Shown: positions 12,295-22,009 of the stretch, piece by piece
How positions within the stretch are numbered: position 1 is the first letter of the stretch
Layout: each line of letters begins with the position of its first letter
The notes under the pieces: model-generated
Database searches by the model: none
Told to the model about the DNA's origin: nothing
Seen by the model: the letters and a program-made list of their open reading frames with translations, nothing else
Made by a program: the position numbers and the translations under genes
Source: Euborellia annulipes
Taxonomy: Eukaryota; Arthropoda; Insecta; Dermaptera; Anisolabididae
Direction of reading: 5' to 3'
Assembly (NCBI GenBank): GCA_023213315.1
Contig: JAKCPI010007812.1
Coordinates: forward strand, 27,338-91,337
Length of the DNA stretch: 64,000 nucleotides

Positions 12295-12925
12295 TTAAGG
12301 TTGAAATGATTTTTGACTTGAGCAGTTTTTCACGTAATTTAGATCTGGCAACATTGCATTTATCAGCTGTTTATTTTAAATCTTAAAAGCCTTCAATTTT
12401 ATTTTATTTAATATATTACAATGATTAATGCAAATCAGTTTAAATACAATGGACGATTTGCGAGAAAAAATATCTTAAAATTGAAAAAAAAAATGTAACT
12501 GACAGCGAGAAAAGAGTATTATTTTATGCGACGTTGCCGGACTGGTCTGAGTGTCATTTTTAAATATTGATGACTGTCATTTTGGAGAATTTTTTGACTT
12601 TCTTGTTAAAATATCTTTAAAAGCCCCCGTCAGAAACTTTTGATTTTATGTTTATCGTATTCCTCGGAAGTGAATTGATAAAATGTAAGTTTTTTGTTTT
12701 TGTATCTAATGCAGAGGTGGCTATATAATTCGATATGTGTGCGTTTCGTCGATATTCCCCATAGACTACATGTTAAATTTCAATTTTTTAAAAATTAATT
12801 ACACGATAACCCTGCGTCAGATCTGCTTCAAAATTTTATTTTATACGTATGTGATAGTGATTAATAACATATTAAAAAATTAGCTTTTAATCTATTAAAG
12901 AACCTTAATATCCGAACAACCTTAA
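12295..12925 (-). mobile_element. TTAA MITE family T1, copy 2 with internal deletion
   Basis: Reverse orientation. The outer nine bases TTAAGGTTG are kept at the left, then about 170 bases of the full copy are missing. The right end reads CCGAACAACCTTAA. Confidence 0.72.
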
Positions 12926-13026
12926 AAAGAATTTCTGTATATAGATTTAGAGGTGGAATAAAATAGAGGGTGGGGATAATTCTCTAGTACAATTCAAGGT
13001 CACGCTATTTATTTCTTCTTCTAGAC

Positions 13027-13193
13027 CGGTGCTTCTTAAACTTTTTGAAGCTCACATTTACTAATATTAACAGTAAAAGCGTGAAAAAAAAAAATTATGT
13101 TTTGATTAATGAGTGTGTTGTTATATTCGCGGCTCCCTACGGGTAATCCATGGCCCCCTAGGGGGCCGCGGCCCACCGCTTTAAGAAACCCTG
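13027..13193. mobile_element. hAT MITE, 167 bp
   Basis: Ends resemble the TTCTTAAAC type (left GGTGCTTCTTAAAC; right, inverted, CAGGGTTTCTTAAAG). A perfect 8-bp duplication ttctagac lies at 13019-13026 and 13194-13201. Confidence 0.82.
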
Positions 13194-13384
13194 TTCTAGA
13201 CTACGTAATAAATAGCGTGTATCCGAGATTAAATTAATTAAATTAAAAACCAGAGAATAAATATGCAAATGTCATAACTTAAAATTTAAATTGGAAATAA
13301 TTTTTATAATCTTTAAAGGAAACTCTCTGGATTAAGGTCTGGTTTAAATTTATATTGAAACTGAAGAGACGTTTGATTTATAAA

Positions 13385-13440
13385 TCCCCAAATGGGGCTT
13401 ATATTAAAATGCAATCATCAAAACGCTATTAAATTAACAG
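13385..13440 (+). repeat. Left remnant of the CCCCAAATGGGG minisatellite
   Basis: Contains one unit, followed by an atcatcaaaacgctattaaa variant also present inside the main array. It is separated from that array by the fold-back at 13475-13802. Confidence 0.6.
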
Positions 13441-13474
13441 AAAACAATTTATTTGCTGAGATGTTATATTAATA

Positions 13475-13802
13475 AGAGGGTAGAAATGAGAGATGCAGCT
13501 AAGGTTATTTCTTTATTCGTTTAATTCCCACAGCCGACGTTTCGGTTCCGTGTTTGAACCTTCCTCAGAGCTGTCAAAGTCATCTTGAAAGTGTCATAGT
13601 GAATTTTATACATTGTTGAACAGCTCTTATATAATAAATATATGAATACGATTCATTTATGCACCGGGTCATCGCATACTGTGTATATATTTATTAAATA
13701 AGAGTTGATGGTTCAAACACGGAACCGAAACGTCAGCAGTAAGAATTAAATAAATAAAGAAATAACCTTAGCTGCATCTCTCATTTTTACCCACTTATTA
13801 AT
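13475..13802. mobile_element. Penelope-like fold-back element with inverted hammerhead motifs
   Basis: Arms of about 90 bp are inverted (from GAGAGATGCAGCTAAGG at the left to its complement at the right). Each arm contains a GACGTTTCGG..GAACC block that matches the hammerhead region of Penelope-like pLTRs. The right-arm copy has lost part of the core. The element splits a minisatellite. Confidence 0.65.
13530..13574 (-). ncRNA. Hammerhead ribozyme motif (one core change)
   Basis: Minus strand: stem I ACAGCT/GGCTGT (6 pairs, one G-U), core CTGAGGA (consensus CTGATGA, one substitution), stem II GGTTC/GAACC with a 7-base loop, then GAAAC and GTC. Short helix III (ACGU) is the minimal type known from Penelope-like elements. 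The core change probably lowers or abolishes cleavage. Confidence 0.65.
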
Positions 13803-13829
13803 TAAATTAACAGAAAAAACTGTAAATCC

Positions 13830-14465
13830 ACTTTGAATTAAAATAAAATCCCCAAATGGGGCTCGAATTAAAAAAAATCCCCAAATGATGCTAGAATTAA
13901 AATACAATCCCCAAATGGGAATTGAATTAAAATACAATCCCCAAATGGGGCTTTAATTAAAATACAATCACCAAATTCAGCTAAAATAAAAATAAAAATC
14001 CCCAAATGAAGCTCGAATTAAAAGAAAAATCCCCAAATGGGGATTGAATTAAAATACAATCATCAAAATGACATTAAATTACCAGAAAAATCCCCAAATG
14101 GGGCTCGAATTAAAATACAATCCCCAAATGAAGTTCGAATTAAAAGAAAAATCCCCAAATGGGACTTGAATCAAAAGAAAAATCCCCAAATGGGACTTGA
14201 ATTAAAAGAAAAATCCCCAAATGGGACTCGAAATAAAAGAAAAATCCCCAAATGGTGCAAAACCCCGCCCTCGAATTAAAAGAAAAATCCCCAAATGGGG
14301 CTCGAATTAAAAGAAAAATCCCCAAATGGGGCTTAAATTAAAATACAATCCCCAAATGAAGTTCGAATTAAAAGAAAAATCCCCAAATGGGGCTGGCATT
14401 AAAATAAAACCATCAAAACGGCATTAAATTACCAGAAAAATCCCCAAATGGGTCTTGAATTAATT
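13830..14465. repeat. CCCCAAATGGGG minisatellite array
   Basis: About 17 units of 31-36 bp. Each unit has a near-palindromic CCCCAAATGGGG core followed by (c)tcgaattaaaagaaaaat or a close variant. ORF-like frames through it (both strands) arise from the repeat and are not genes. Confidence 0.9.
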
Positions 14466-14844
14466 AAAAAGCAATAAATTTCTAATAAAAAAAGGTTTAA
14501 TTCGACAACGATACTTGCATTGAGGATGAAAGGGAGGAAGAGAATCCCCCCTCGCTTATAAATAATAGGGGGAACCCCCGCCCCCACCCCCACCCCCACC
14601 CCTTTTTTCAAAAAGCTTGTCATTTATACATTGCCATGCTGCCACCAGGATCGCTAGCAGGATTTCAAGCAGGCATGCTTGACAAATAATAATACAAACT
14701 CACCACTTTGGCTGGCTGTCGCCTTCTTATTATCATCATCTGGTACGAGTATATGGGTGTGTGTGTGTGTTTTTATTTTTTTTGATTTGACGACCAGGGG
14801 TGGGAGGGAGGGAAGGGGGGAGGACACACAACCACCTCACATAC
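14466..14844. other. Spacer with C-rich and GT simple repeats
   Basis: (CCCCCA)n at 14578-14602, (GT)n at 14756-14770 and G-rich 14800-14822. No gene. Confidence 0.45.
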
Positions 14845-15110
14845 ACACACGTTGGTTGCTCTCTGCTCTCCCAGCCGTCCCGTCCGACGACTGCTTTCCT
14901 CCTCCTGCTAAGAGCCTCTCTGGGTGACGAGAGTGCGCGCGCCAAAATACCGCCAGCAACGCCACCAACGCGGACGGCTTACGGCGGCCGCCAGCGAAAC
15001 TACCATCGCCGCCACACGACGTCGTCATCATCATCATCATCATTAGGGGGAGTTGTAGAGGGTAGTAGTAGTAGTTGTAGAGCTGACTGCGCATGCGTAC
15101 ACACAGCGCA
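14845..15110. promoter_or_regulatory. CpG-rich island, candidate promoter or 5' UTR
   Basis: It stands out from the AT-rich surroundings by its many CpGs (for example gcgcgcgcc, cggcggccgcc). It has an NRF-1-like palindromic site TGCGCATGCGTA (15088-15099) and an E2F-like GCGCGCCAAAA (14937-14947). A (CAT)n run lies at 15024-15044. It looks single-copy within the window. No convincing exon or start codon could be fixed, so the direction of any transcript is unknown. Confidence 0.45.
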
Positions 15111-15300
15111 CCTGGAAAAAAAACAACATACAAATTGACTACGATCAGTAAAAACAACAAAAAAAAAGTACATCTAAATTTTTCGCTTGTTATTATTTAT
15201 TATTTACAAAAGTCGGGATATACGGTATTTGAAATTTTAGAAACAATAGGTTAAAAAAATTAATGTTTGAAAATAAAGATGGCGATTAGATCACCGATTA

Positions 15301-16590
15301 AATTTATTAAAAATAATTATTTAATTGTTTCTTATCATTTAATTCTAAATAATTAATAATTTATTCTAATTTAAATAAAAACTTTAAGGTTAAAATTTTA
15401 TTTGGATTTATTTCCATGAGATGTAGAATATATATATATATATATATCGTCATTTTGAAGATCTTCCAAATCAAACGTTTTAAATTATAATATTTTTTTT
15501 ATTTTTTATTTATTTTTTTTTAAGATCTTTTTCTGCATCTAACGCCTTTGAGACAAAAACAATACAAATAGTCTAACAAGGAGTCCCCACGGGTGATGGG
15601 TCACAGATTTTTTTCAAACTCATAGGATTTGTAGATTAGTATCTGGACATCAATTTCCTAAAGCAGTACGATGCACTACTCAAGAACACTCAAGAAAATT
15701 GACTTTAAAGATTTCCGAGTTGTTTAAGTTTGGATAATTTTATTTATATGTCAACAATGTCTGGTAGCCGTGAGAGTAAGCGCAACAGTCTAGTAATCAA
15801 GGAGTCGCTAGTTCGATTCTTGTTGCGGACATTTTTTTTTTTTTTTATTTAAATTCTCTATCCGTATCTCTCATATTAACATTTATACAATTGAAATTAA
15901 ATTAACAAATAAATTAACATTTTTTATTTTTAATTATCACTTGTTACACACTGAAAATACGAATATTTATAATAAATTGAAATTTGGAAAAAAAAAAACA
16001 TTATGTTAAAAAATATTTGTTAATTAATTTAATTTTATAAATGTTAATATGATAGATATTATGTGGATAGAGAATTGAAAAAAAAATCTCAACAAATCGA
16101 ACAGGATTTGTTTACTAGACTGATGATCTCTCGGCTACCAGACTTTTTGATATAAACAAAATTATCAAACTTATACAATGGGAAATCTTAAAGTCGATTT
16201 TTTGAGTGTATTATAGTGCATCGTATGCGAGTAGATACTAATCTTCAAATCTAGAGTTTGAAAAAATCGGCCCACACGTGGGACTTGTTAGAGATTTGTA
16301 TTGTTTTTGTTAAAATAGATGAAAAGATCAAAAAAATAAAAAAAAATAAAAAATATAGTTTAAAAGAGATTTAATTGGTGGAAATGGTGATTGGAAAATT
16401 TTCTTTAAAAACTAACTAACTAAACGTTTGATTTGGAAGATCTTCAAAATGGCGATATATAATTATATATATTCTACATCTCATGGAAATAAGTCCAAAT
16501 AAAATTTTAACCTTATTTAAATTAGAAAAAATTATTAATTATTTAAAATTCGATGATAAGAAACAATTAAATATTTATTTTTAATAAAAA
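15301..16590. repeat. 1.3 kb imperfect palindrome (fold-back)
   Basis: Arms of ~600 bp run from 15301 inward and from 16590 inward, meeting near 15945. Matching blocks include tccatgagatgtagaat with its complement near 16470-16487, and the AAGATCTTCCAAATC block. Each arm carries a tRNA-like segment (15758-15830) with a B-box-like agttcgattct. The outer GATGTAGAAT..TATATA block recurs at 55965, 56550, 62200 and 62670. Confidence 0.75.
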
Positions 16591-16879
16591 TAATAATTAA
16601 AATTTGTATTATAAGCTTTGCAATTATTATTCCTCTTTATCACTTTCTTTCTTATACACACACACACACAAGATGATTTTTTTTTCTTTTCATTATTTAT
16701 TCGAACGTTCGAAAAAAAAAGAGATTTTTTATTTACAGGGCGTTCAACTCGAATGAATATAAAATTAATAATCGACTTTTCTATCTCATAATACATGTTT
16801 ATTAATAAATAAATAAATAAAACTTTTCTATATAGAGTGCGTTCACCCAGGTCATGTAATATCTACATATCATTATTTA
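16591..16879. other. AT-rich spacer
   Basis: Contains (CA)n at 16656-16668 and (AAAT)n near 16803-16820. No gene. Confidence 0.4.
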
Positions 16880-17066
16880 TCTCTCTTACCTCTATATATG
16901 TTAATATATAGAGAGAAAGTATTGGATTCATGTAATTCGATGTCGAGATTTTGATGGATATACACGTTTTGAGGTCCCCTGAATCCAAAAAAGACTGGTG
17001 TCTGTGTTTAATTTTAAGCATGAAGGAATTGAGCTAGAAGGTTGAAATTTTATATTTAAGTTAGAC
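16880..17066 (+). repeat. R690 repeat, 5' fragment
   Basis: From the terminal tctcttacctc block to the ttatatttaagtt block, then joined to a piece of repeat family B. Confidence 0.65.
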
Positions 17067-17962
17067 ACCTCCCAAAATTTTGAAAATTAACCATAGTTTA
17101 TTTCAAGCAGTCAACATTTCAGGTTGTTGTACCTCGTAAGTCATAATAGAATCTAAATTTTTTTTTTAATAAAATGAAAAATTTGAATGCCAAAATTCCT
17201 TATTATAATTTAGTCGTGACCTATCATTGGGTTAAGTTAATAATTTAATTACCAAAAATAATAAATGAATGACTTTTAACTTGAGCAGTATTTCACGTAA
17301 TATAGAACTGGCAACATTACATTCATCAACTATCTATTTTAAATCCTAAAAGCCTTAAATTTTATTTTATTTAATATATTACAATGATTAATGCAAATCA
17401 GTTAAACACAATGGACGATTTGAGAGAAAAAATATCATAAAATGAAAAAAAATGTAACTGACAGCTAGAAAAGAGTATTATGCGATGTTGCCAGACTGGT
17501 CTGAGTCTCATTTTTAAATATTAGCGACTGTAATTTTGGAGAATTTTTTGATTTTCTTGTTAAAATATCTTTAAAAGCGTTCGGCAGAACCTTTTGATTT
17601 TATTTTTAACGTATTCCTCGGAAGTGAATTGATAAAATGTAAGTTTTTTTGTTTTTGTATCTAATGCAGAGGTGGCTATATAATTCGATATGTGTGCGTT
17701 TCGTCGACATTCCCCATAGACTACATGTTAAATTTCAATTTTTTAAAAATTAATTACACGATAACCCTGCGTCAGATCTGCTTCAAAATTTTATTTTATA
17801 CGTATGTCATAGTGATTAATAACATATTAAAAAATTAGCTTTTAATCTATTAAACAAACAACCTTAAAACGCAAATTAACTAGGATACTATGGGAAACTA
17901 AATTTATATAATGTGGTGTGACAAGCAGTGTGCTGTGCGTTAAGTCACACCATATTTTTATT
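17067..17962 (+). repeat. Repeat family B copy, split by a T1 MITE, ending in the R690 palindrome
   Basis: The pieces 17067-17119 and 17869-17962 align with the intact family B copy at 47340-47440. They end in a short CTGGTGTGAC-type palindrome (~17912-17957), here with ggtgtgac. The join matches the intact site acatttaaaatgc and so shows TTAA to be the MITE target. Confidence 0.7.
17120..17868 (-). mobile_element. TTAA MITE family T1, copy 3
   Basis: Reverse orientation, inserted in family B. The right end reads acaaccttaa. The left end is degenerate (aggttgttgtacc). Confidence 0.75.
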
Positions 17963-18099
17963 TTCCTCGAAGACAAGCAATAACAAAACGATCTTTTTTA
18001 TTTTCTCACTCGCACTCTCTCTCATTGATCCTTGTTGTAATAAAAACACAAAAAAGGTGTTGATATTTAATTAAAAGAGGTGGAAAATGATTTCTCTCT

Positions 18100-18240
18100 C
18101 TCTCTATGTCTGACATGTCGTGAATAACAAGTAGATGGTTAATTTAATCAATGTGCAACGCAACGGTAATAAATTGTAAGTAATAAGACATCGGCGACGG
18201 CGTCGTCGGCGGTGTCTTGTCCTTCCCCTTTGGGGGAGAT
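18100..18240. other. CG-rich short palindrome region
   Basis: 18189-18218 reads as a near-palindrome of CGACG/CGTCG units flanked by gacat and gtgtc. Otherwise no feature and no gene. Confidence 0.35.
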
Positions 18241-18340
18241 CGGATATTAAATTATGTCGCCAAGAAAAATCAATTGGACCTAAATATTAATTATATAAAT
18301 TACACGTCACGTCTCTCCCCTTTATATTATATTATTTCAT

Positions 18341-18738
18341 TAAATGTCGATATTTTGATGGAAATACACGTTTTGAGACAATCTATGTTCACTTTTAAGC
18401 ATAAAGGAATTGAGCTAGAAGCTTGAAATTTTATATTTAAGTTAGGCACCCCCTGAGACGTGACTTGAAGCTTTTGAACAAAATCGGCCAAAGAGTACTA
18501 ATACTTTACTGATGTACTTTTTCAGTTTTTTTCGATTTTCTCAAAATTCGCTCTAACGATTTTGATTAAAATTCATAAATCAATTATTTTTTAGATGCTC
18601 TTTAAAATGTATATTCTCAGTATGCCATTGAAATCTTCTGAAGACCACTTTACTCTTGTACTTCATAGAAAAATGGTTGCCATGGGAACAAAATATAAAT
18701 ATTTTGTATAGTACATAGGTAAGAGAAAGTAAAAAGGC
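18341..18738 (+). repeat. R690 repeat, partial
   Basis: Central blocks are present. The 3' side is joined directly to taggtaagagaaagta, an end block in inverted orientation, so the terminal palindrome is missing. Confidence 0.65.
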
Positions 18739-19115
18739 CTATCAATTTAATTTTTCCGAGATTTGATAAATCTCGAGATGATTTACAGTAAAACGCCTCT
18801 TAACTGGCCGAGACCCGGGCCGGTTAATCCGAGTTTTCGGAAAAGAATTGATTTTCATTCATTTCCATCCCACGTTTTCGTTTCCTAACTCGCTCATTTT
18901 TATTTAACAAGAGATCTATGTAGTAGAATAAATAGAGTGGGAAGCAAGCGAGTAAACAAACCTCGGGCACCTCTTCCCCCTCTGAACGAATATATTACAC
19001 AATGATGCACTGCACAGTTTAATTAAAATACAAAAAAAATAAAAAGTTATTTAGGTATATATAATAAATGTAATAAATAAAAATAATGTATGATAAATAT
19101 CTATATATAATAATT

Positions 19116-19225
19116 AGAGTCCGACCGAAACAAGATTTTCAGCCGAAACCGAAACCGAATATTCGGCCTCAATCTTAGTTTCGGCCGAAACCGTAACCGA
19201 AACCGAATATTCGGTCGGTTCCTAT
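19116..19225. mobile_element. Short hAT-like MITE (110 bp) within the Helitron
   Basis: An insertion rich in CCGAAACCGAA repeats, flanked by an 8-bp duplication taataatt (19108-19115, 19226-19233). Its ends are only roughly inverted (AGAGTCCGACCGAA against ATAGGAACCGACCGAA). Confidence 0.6.
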
Positions 19226-19511
19226 TAATAATTGCGGAGTGTCCGTCTGTCTGTCACACTCTGTTTGACCAACTTCCCGTTGGAATTTTGAAACGAAATT
19301 TTGTAGTCTTAAAGAGAACGTTCCGGGAAAAATACTCGGGTCCCGAAATTCTTATAAATTTTTGAGATATTAATTCCTAAAATTACGATTTCTCCCATAG
19401 GAAATGTATAGAGAAAGATCTATGTATTTTTTGCATTTATGTATTCTATGAATGTAAACAAATCCTCAAGCAGGCACTGGATTGGAATATGTAGTTATAA
19501 TAATTTTCTTC

Positions 19512-19761
19512 GCCTCGGGGTTTGGCGTAGAGGTTAGCGTGCTAACATTGTATACCAAGGGTCGCGGGTTCGGACCCCAGGCAGTCCGATGATTTTATTT
19601 AAGCCATTTGGATACCAAATGGCTTAAATAAAAATGCCTGGACCCCAAATAAATATATATTATATAAATACGAGTATCGTTTAAAGTCTTAAATGGCCTA
19701 AGTTGCCGAAAAGACTGTGTGAATGTGAATGAGAAAAAAGTGTGAATGTTTAAAAAAAAAA
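19512..19761 (+). mobile_element. SINE S1, full copy
   Basis: tRNA-like head with A-box region GGCGTAGAGGTTAGCGTG and B-box GGGTTCGGACC, a hairpin body (AAGCCATTTGG / CCAAATGGCTT) and an A-tail. Flanked by a duplication aataattttctt inside the Helitron. Confidence 0.85.
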
Positions 19762-20501
19762 TAATAATAATTTTCTTTTCATGATTAAGAAAAGGCGAGG
19801 GTTCGTCGCAGGCGGGCCCGAGCCAGCTGGGGTGAGGTCCAGGAGGGCGAAGGGTCCCTGATCACCCGTGAAGCCCGCCGAAGGCGGGCGGCGCGGCTAG
19901 TATGTAATTTATAATACTACTGTGATAAGCCGGTTAATCAGAGGATTCGATTAATCCAAAGGTTAATCCGAAGAGTCGATTCGAGGCCGGATAAGAGGGA
20001 TTTTACTGTATTTATTAATTTTTTTTAAATTAGACCCATTTTTGGGGATTTCTCTCATTAAATTCATTCTTCAATAAAAAGCCAGTGGATGGCAAAGACT
20101 CCCGTAGTCGGGTCGTGCGGCTGGTATTCGATATGTATTTAAGAGAAATTAGAAATAGGGGAATATTTTATTAATATCCCCGTGGACAATTCATGAAATA
20201 TGTGTGTTGAGTTTAGAAATTTAAAAAGCACTTAAGAAGAAGTTTTGAAAACTGCTTTCAATAGAAATAGAAGAAGAGATGGAGAAATAGCTAACACAAA
20301 GAGCCTTTGTTGATGAGTTAAATTATTTATTGCACACACACACACACACACCCTCTTTAACACTTTAATTTATTGTATTAAATGACCGTAATGAAATTAT
20401 TAAAACGAAGATTGAATCGGCCCGTAGAGAGCAGTAAATAAGCTTATCGTTTTTAAATTTAATTAATAATCAAAATAGAAGTGAGATTTATTCATTAAAA
20501 A

Positions 20502-20715
20502 AATCTGGTGTGATAGTCAAACAACACGCAATTCGTGGCTTTGTTCTGTTATTGTTACACCAGATTTTTTATATCATTTTATTTCTGATAATGCGGTAAA
20601 GTAGGGTTAAAGATGTAAAATTTATAAACAGAAAAAAAAATTTCTCCTTTGAAAAGTCTGCTTCGCAAAATTTTGAGAGCAAAATGAGAATCAGGATAAG
20701 TGAAAAGGTGAAAGA
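20502..20715 (-). repeat. R690 palindrome plus adjoining fragment
   Basis: The palindrome at 20505-20572 has diverged arms (AATCTGGTGTGA .. TTACACCAGATT). Next comes gataatgcggtaaagtag.., which recurs at 21564. Confidence 0.65.
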
Positions 20716-21190
20716 AATTCTGCAGCTAGCTGTATTTCATTATTTTATTCCCACCACGTTGACGTTTCGATCATCCTCAGAACTAATGTGTATATAACAA
20801 GAGCGGAAAGGTTTGAGTTCTGAACTCACTTCAGATTTGTATTGCGACGGGACCATCGTCTATCTTAACCATTTATTTTCAATTATATCACAACTAATAT
20901 AATTTATTTGTATTTATTTATCTTTGAGTTTTGGATATAATATATGAATGGAATTTACAAATATACACATACATAACACCCACCTGGTAATTATGCAATT
21001 TTCTTAAAAATTCTTGTATTTGATTGTAAGAGCTTTGTAAAATATATTCTAAGATATTATTGTAAGATGAAAAAATTTATAATGATTGATAATGTTTTTT
21101 TCCCGATACTAATCTTTATTTCGTCTGTTATGTACACATTAGTTATGAGGATGATCGAAACGTCATTATTTATTTACGAGATACCCCTCT
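20690..21190. mobile_element. Penelope-like inverted pLTR fragments
   Basis: A TGACGTTTCGATCATCCTCAG block near 20770 is repeated inverted near 21150. Stem II of the hammerhead is lost in both (CTGAGGATGATCGAAACGTC on the coding strand). No ORF. Confidence 0.5.
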
Positions 21191-21268
21191 TCTATTTGGA
21201 GTTTAGGGTGTATAACATAACATTATTTTTCTTCTTTTTTTTTACATAACCTAAGAAGTATTTATATA

Positions 21269-21365
21269 CCATCAAGAGAAAAGATATTGGACAACCCCCT
21301 CACGTTAGAGCCTTCTAAATTCAGGTAGACGTGAGGGGGTTGTCCAATATCTTTTCTCTGGATGG
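21269..21365. ncRNA. Near-perfect 37-bp hairpin
   Basis: Arms 21269-21305 and 21329-21365 differ at one position; the loop is 23 bases. Either strand would fold into a long perfect stem. It could be a miRNA/siRNA source or a tiny fold-back MITE. No family was recognised. Confidence 0.4.
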
Positions 21366-21562
21366 TACATATATCTACATCATTGAATATATCAATATTT
21401 ATTCTTTTTATTTGGCGTTCTTTGCACCCTCGAGGATCCTGTACAACTTGATTATTTGTTTATTAGGTTGTTTATTAGGCCCGTTTTTCCTTCTTCCAGT
21501 CTTTTCCCACGTCATCAAGCAGGTCATTTATTTTTTTGCACATCATAATATGTCCTAATGTC

Positions 21563-21930
21563 TGTGATAATGCGGTAAAGTAGAATTCTAGATGTCTATA
21601 AAAATAAATCATTTCTCCATTGAAATATAAGTAAAGTCTGCTTCGCACAATTTTGAGAGCAAAATGAGAATATGCATTTTAAAGAGAACGTAAAAAATAG
21701 TTGATTTGTGAATCTTAATCAAAATACTTAGGGCGAATTTAGAATAAACTGAAAAAGTACACCAGTAAAGTACTAGTACTTTTGGCCGATTTTGTTCAAA
21801 AAGATTATTTTCACGTCTAACGTGAAGTGCTTTACTTAAATATAAAATTTCAACCTCATATCTCTTTCAGTTGTTGAGATATTTTCAACTTAGAGGACCT
21901 CAAAACGTGTATCTCCATCAAAATCTAATT
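21563..21930 (-). repeat. R690 repeat, minus-strand partial copy
   Basis: Blocks gagaatatgcattttaaagag, agtaaagtactagtactttt and aaatataaaatttcaacctc occur in reverse-complement order. A possible Helitron-like end (ggctagt) follows at ~22003-22009. Confidence 0.6.
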
Positions 21931-22009
21931 ATAAGAACTTTATTAAAAAAAATGTATGTATATATGAAAAGTACAAATTTGCCCTACAAAGGCGGGCTAT
22001 GTGGCTAGT

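Larger units (their letters stand above)
19100..19900 (+). mobile_element. Non-autonomous Helitron (with nested hAT MITE and SINE)
   Basis: Starts TCTATATATAATAATT after A and ends with a GC hairpin (GCCCGCC/GGCGGGC, ~19873-19889) then CTAG followed by T. This is the TC...CTRR structure with A|T insertion of Helitrons. The core blocks gtccgtctgtctgtc, ttgaccaacttcccg and caagcaggcactggattgg mark the family and recur at 28684, 30263, 44206 and 46000. Confidence 0.8.
18786..20008. mobile_element. pogo/Tigger-like element with nested Helitron
   Basis: The left end CAGTAAAACGCCTCTTA and the right end, inverted, CAGTAAAATCCCTCTTATCC match pogo-type termini. TA lies on both sides (18784-18785, 20009-20010). 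The interior is non-coding apart from the Helitron at 19100-19900. Confidence 0.75.

Noticed and set aside
14037..14325. Open frames on both strands with repeated peptides
   Set aside because: Products of the CCCCAAATGGGG minisatellite.
13830..14465. CRISPR-like spacing of short repeats
   Set aside because: The intervening sequences are near-identical, the host is eukaryotic and no cas genes are present. It is a minisatellite.
14800..15160. Opposed frames of 112 and 107 codons in the CpG-rich island
   Set aside because: Composition is driven by GC-rich and trinucleotide repeats, with no domain or splice context. Kept only as a possible promoter.
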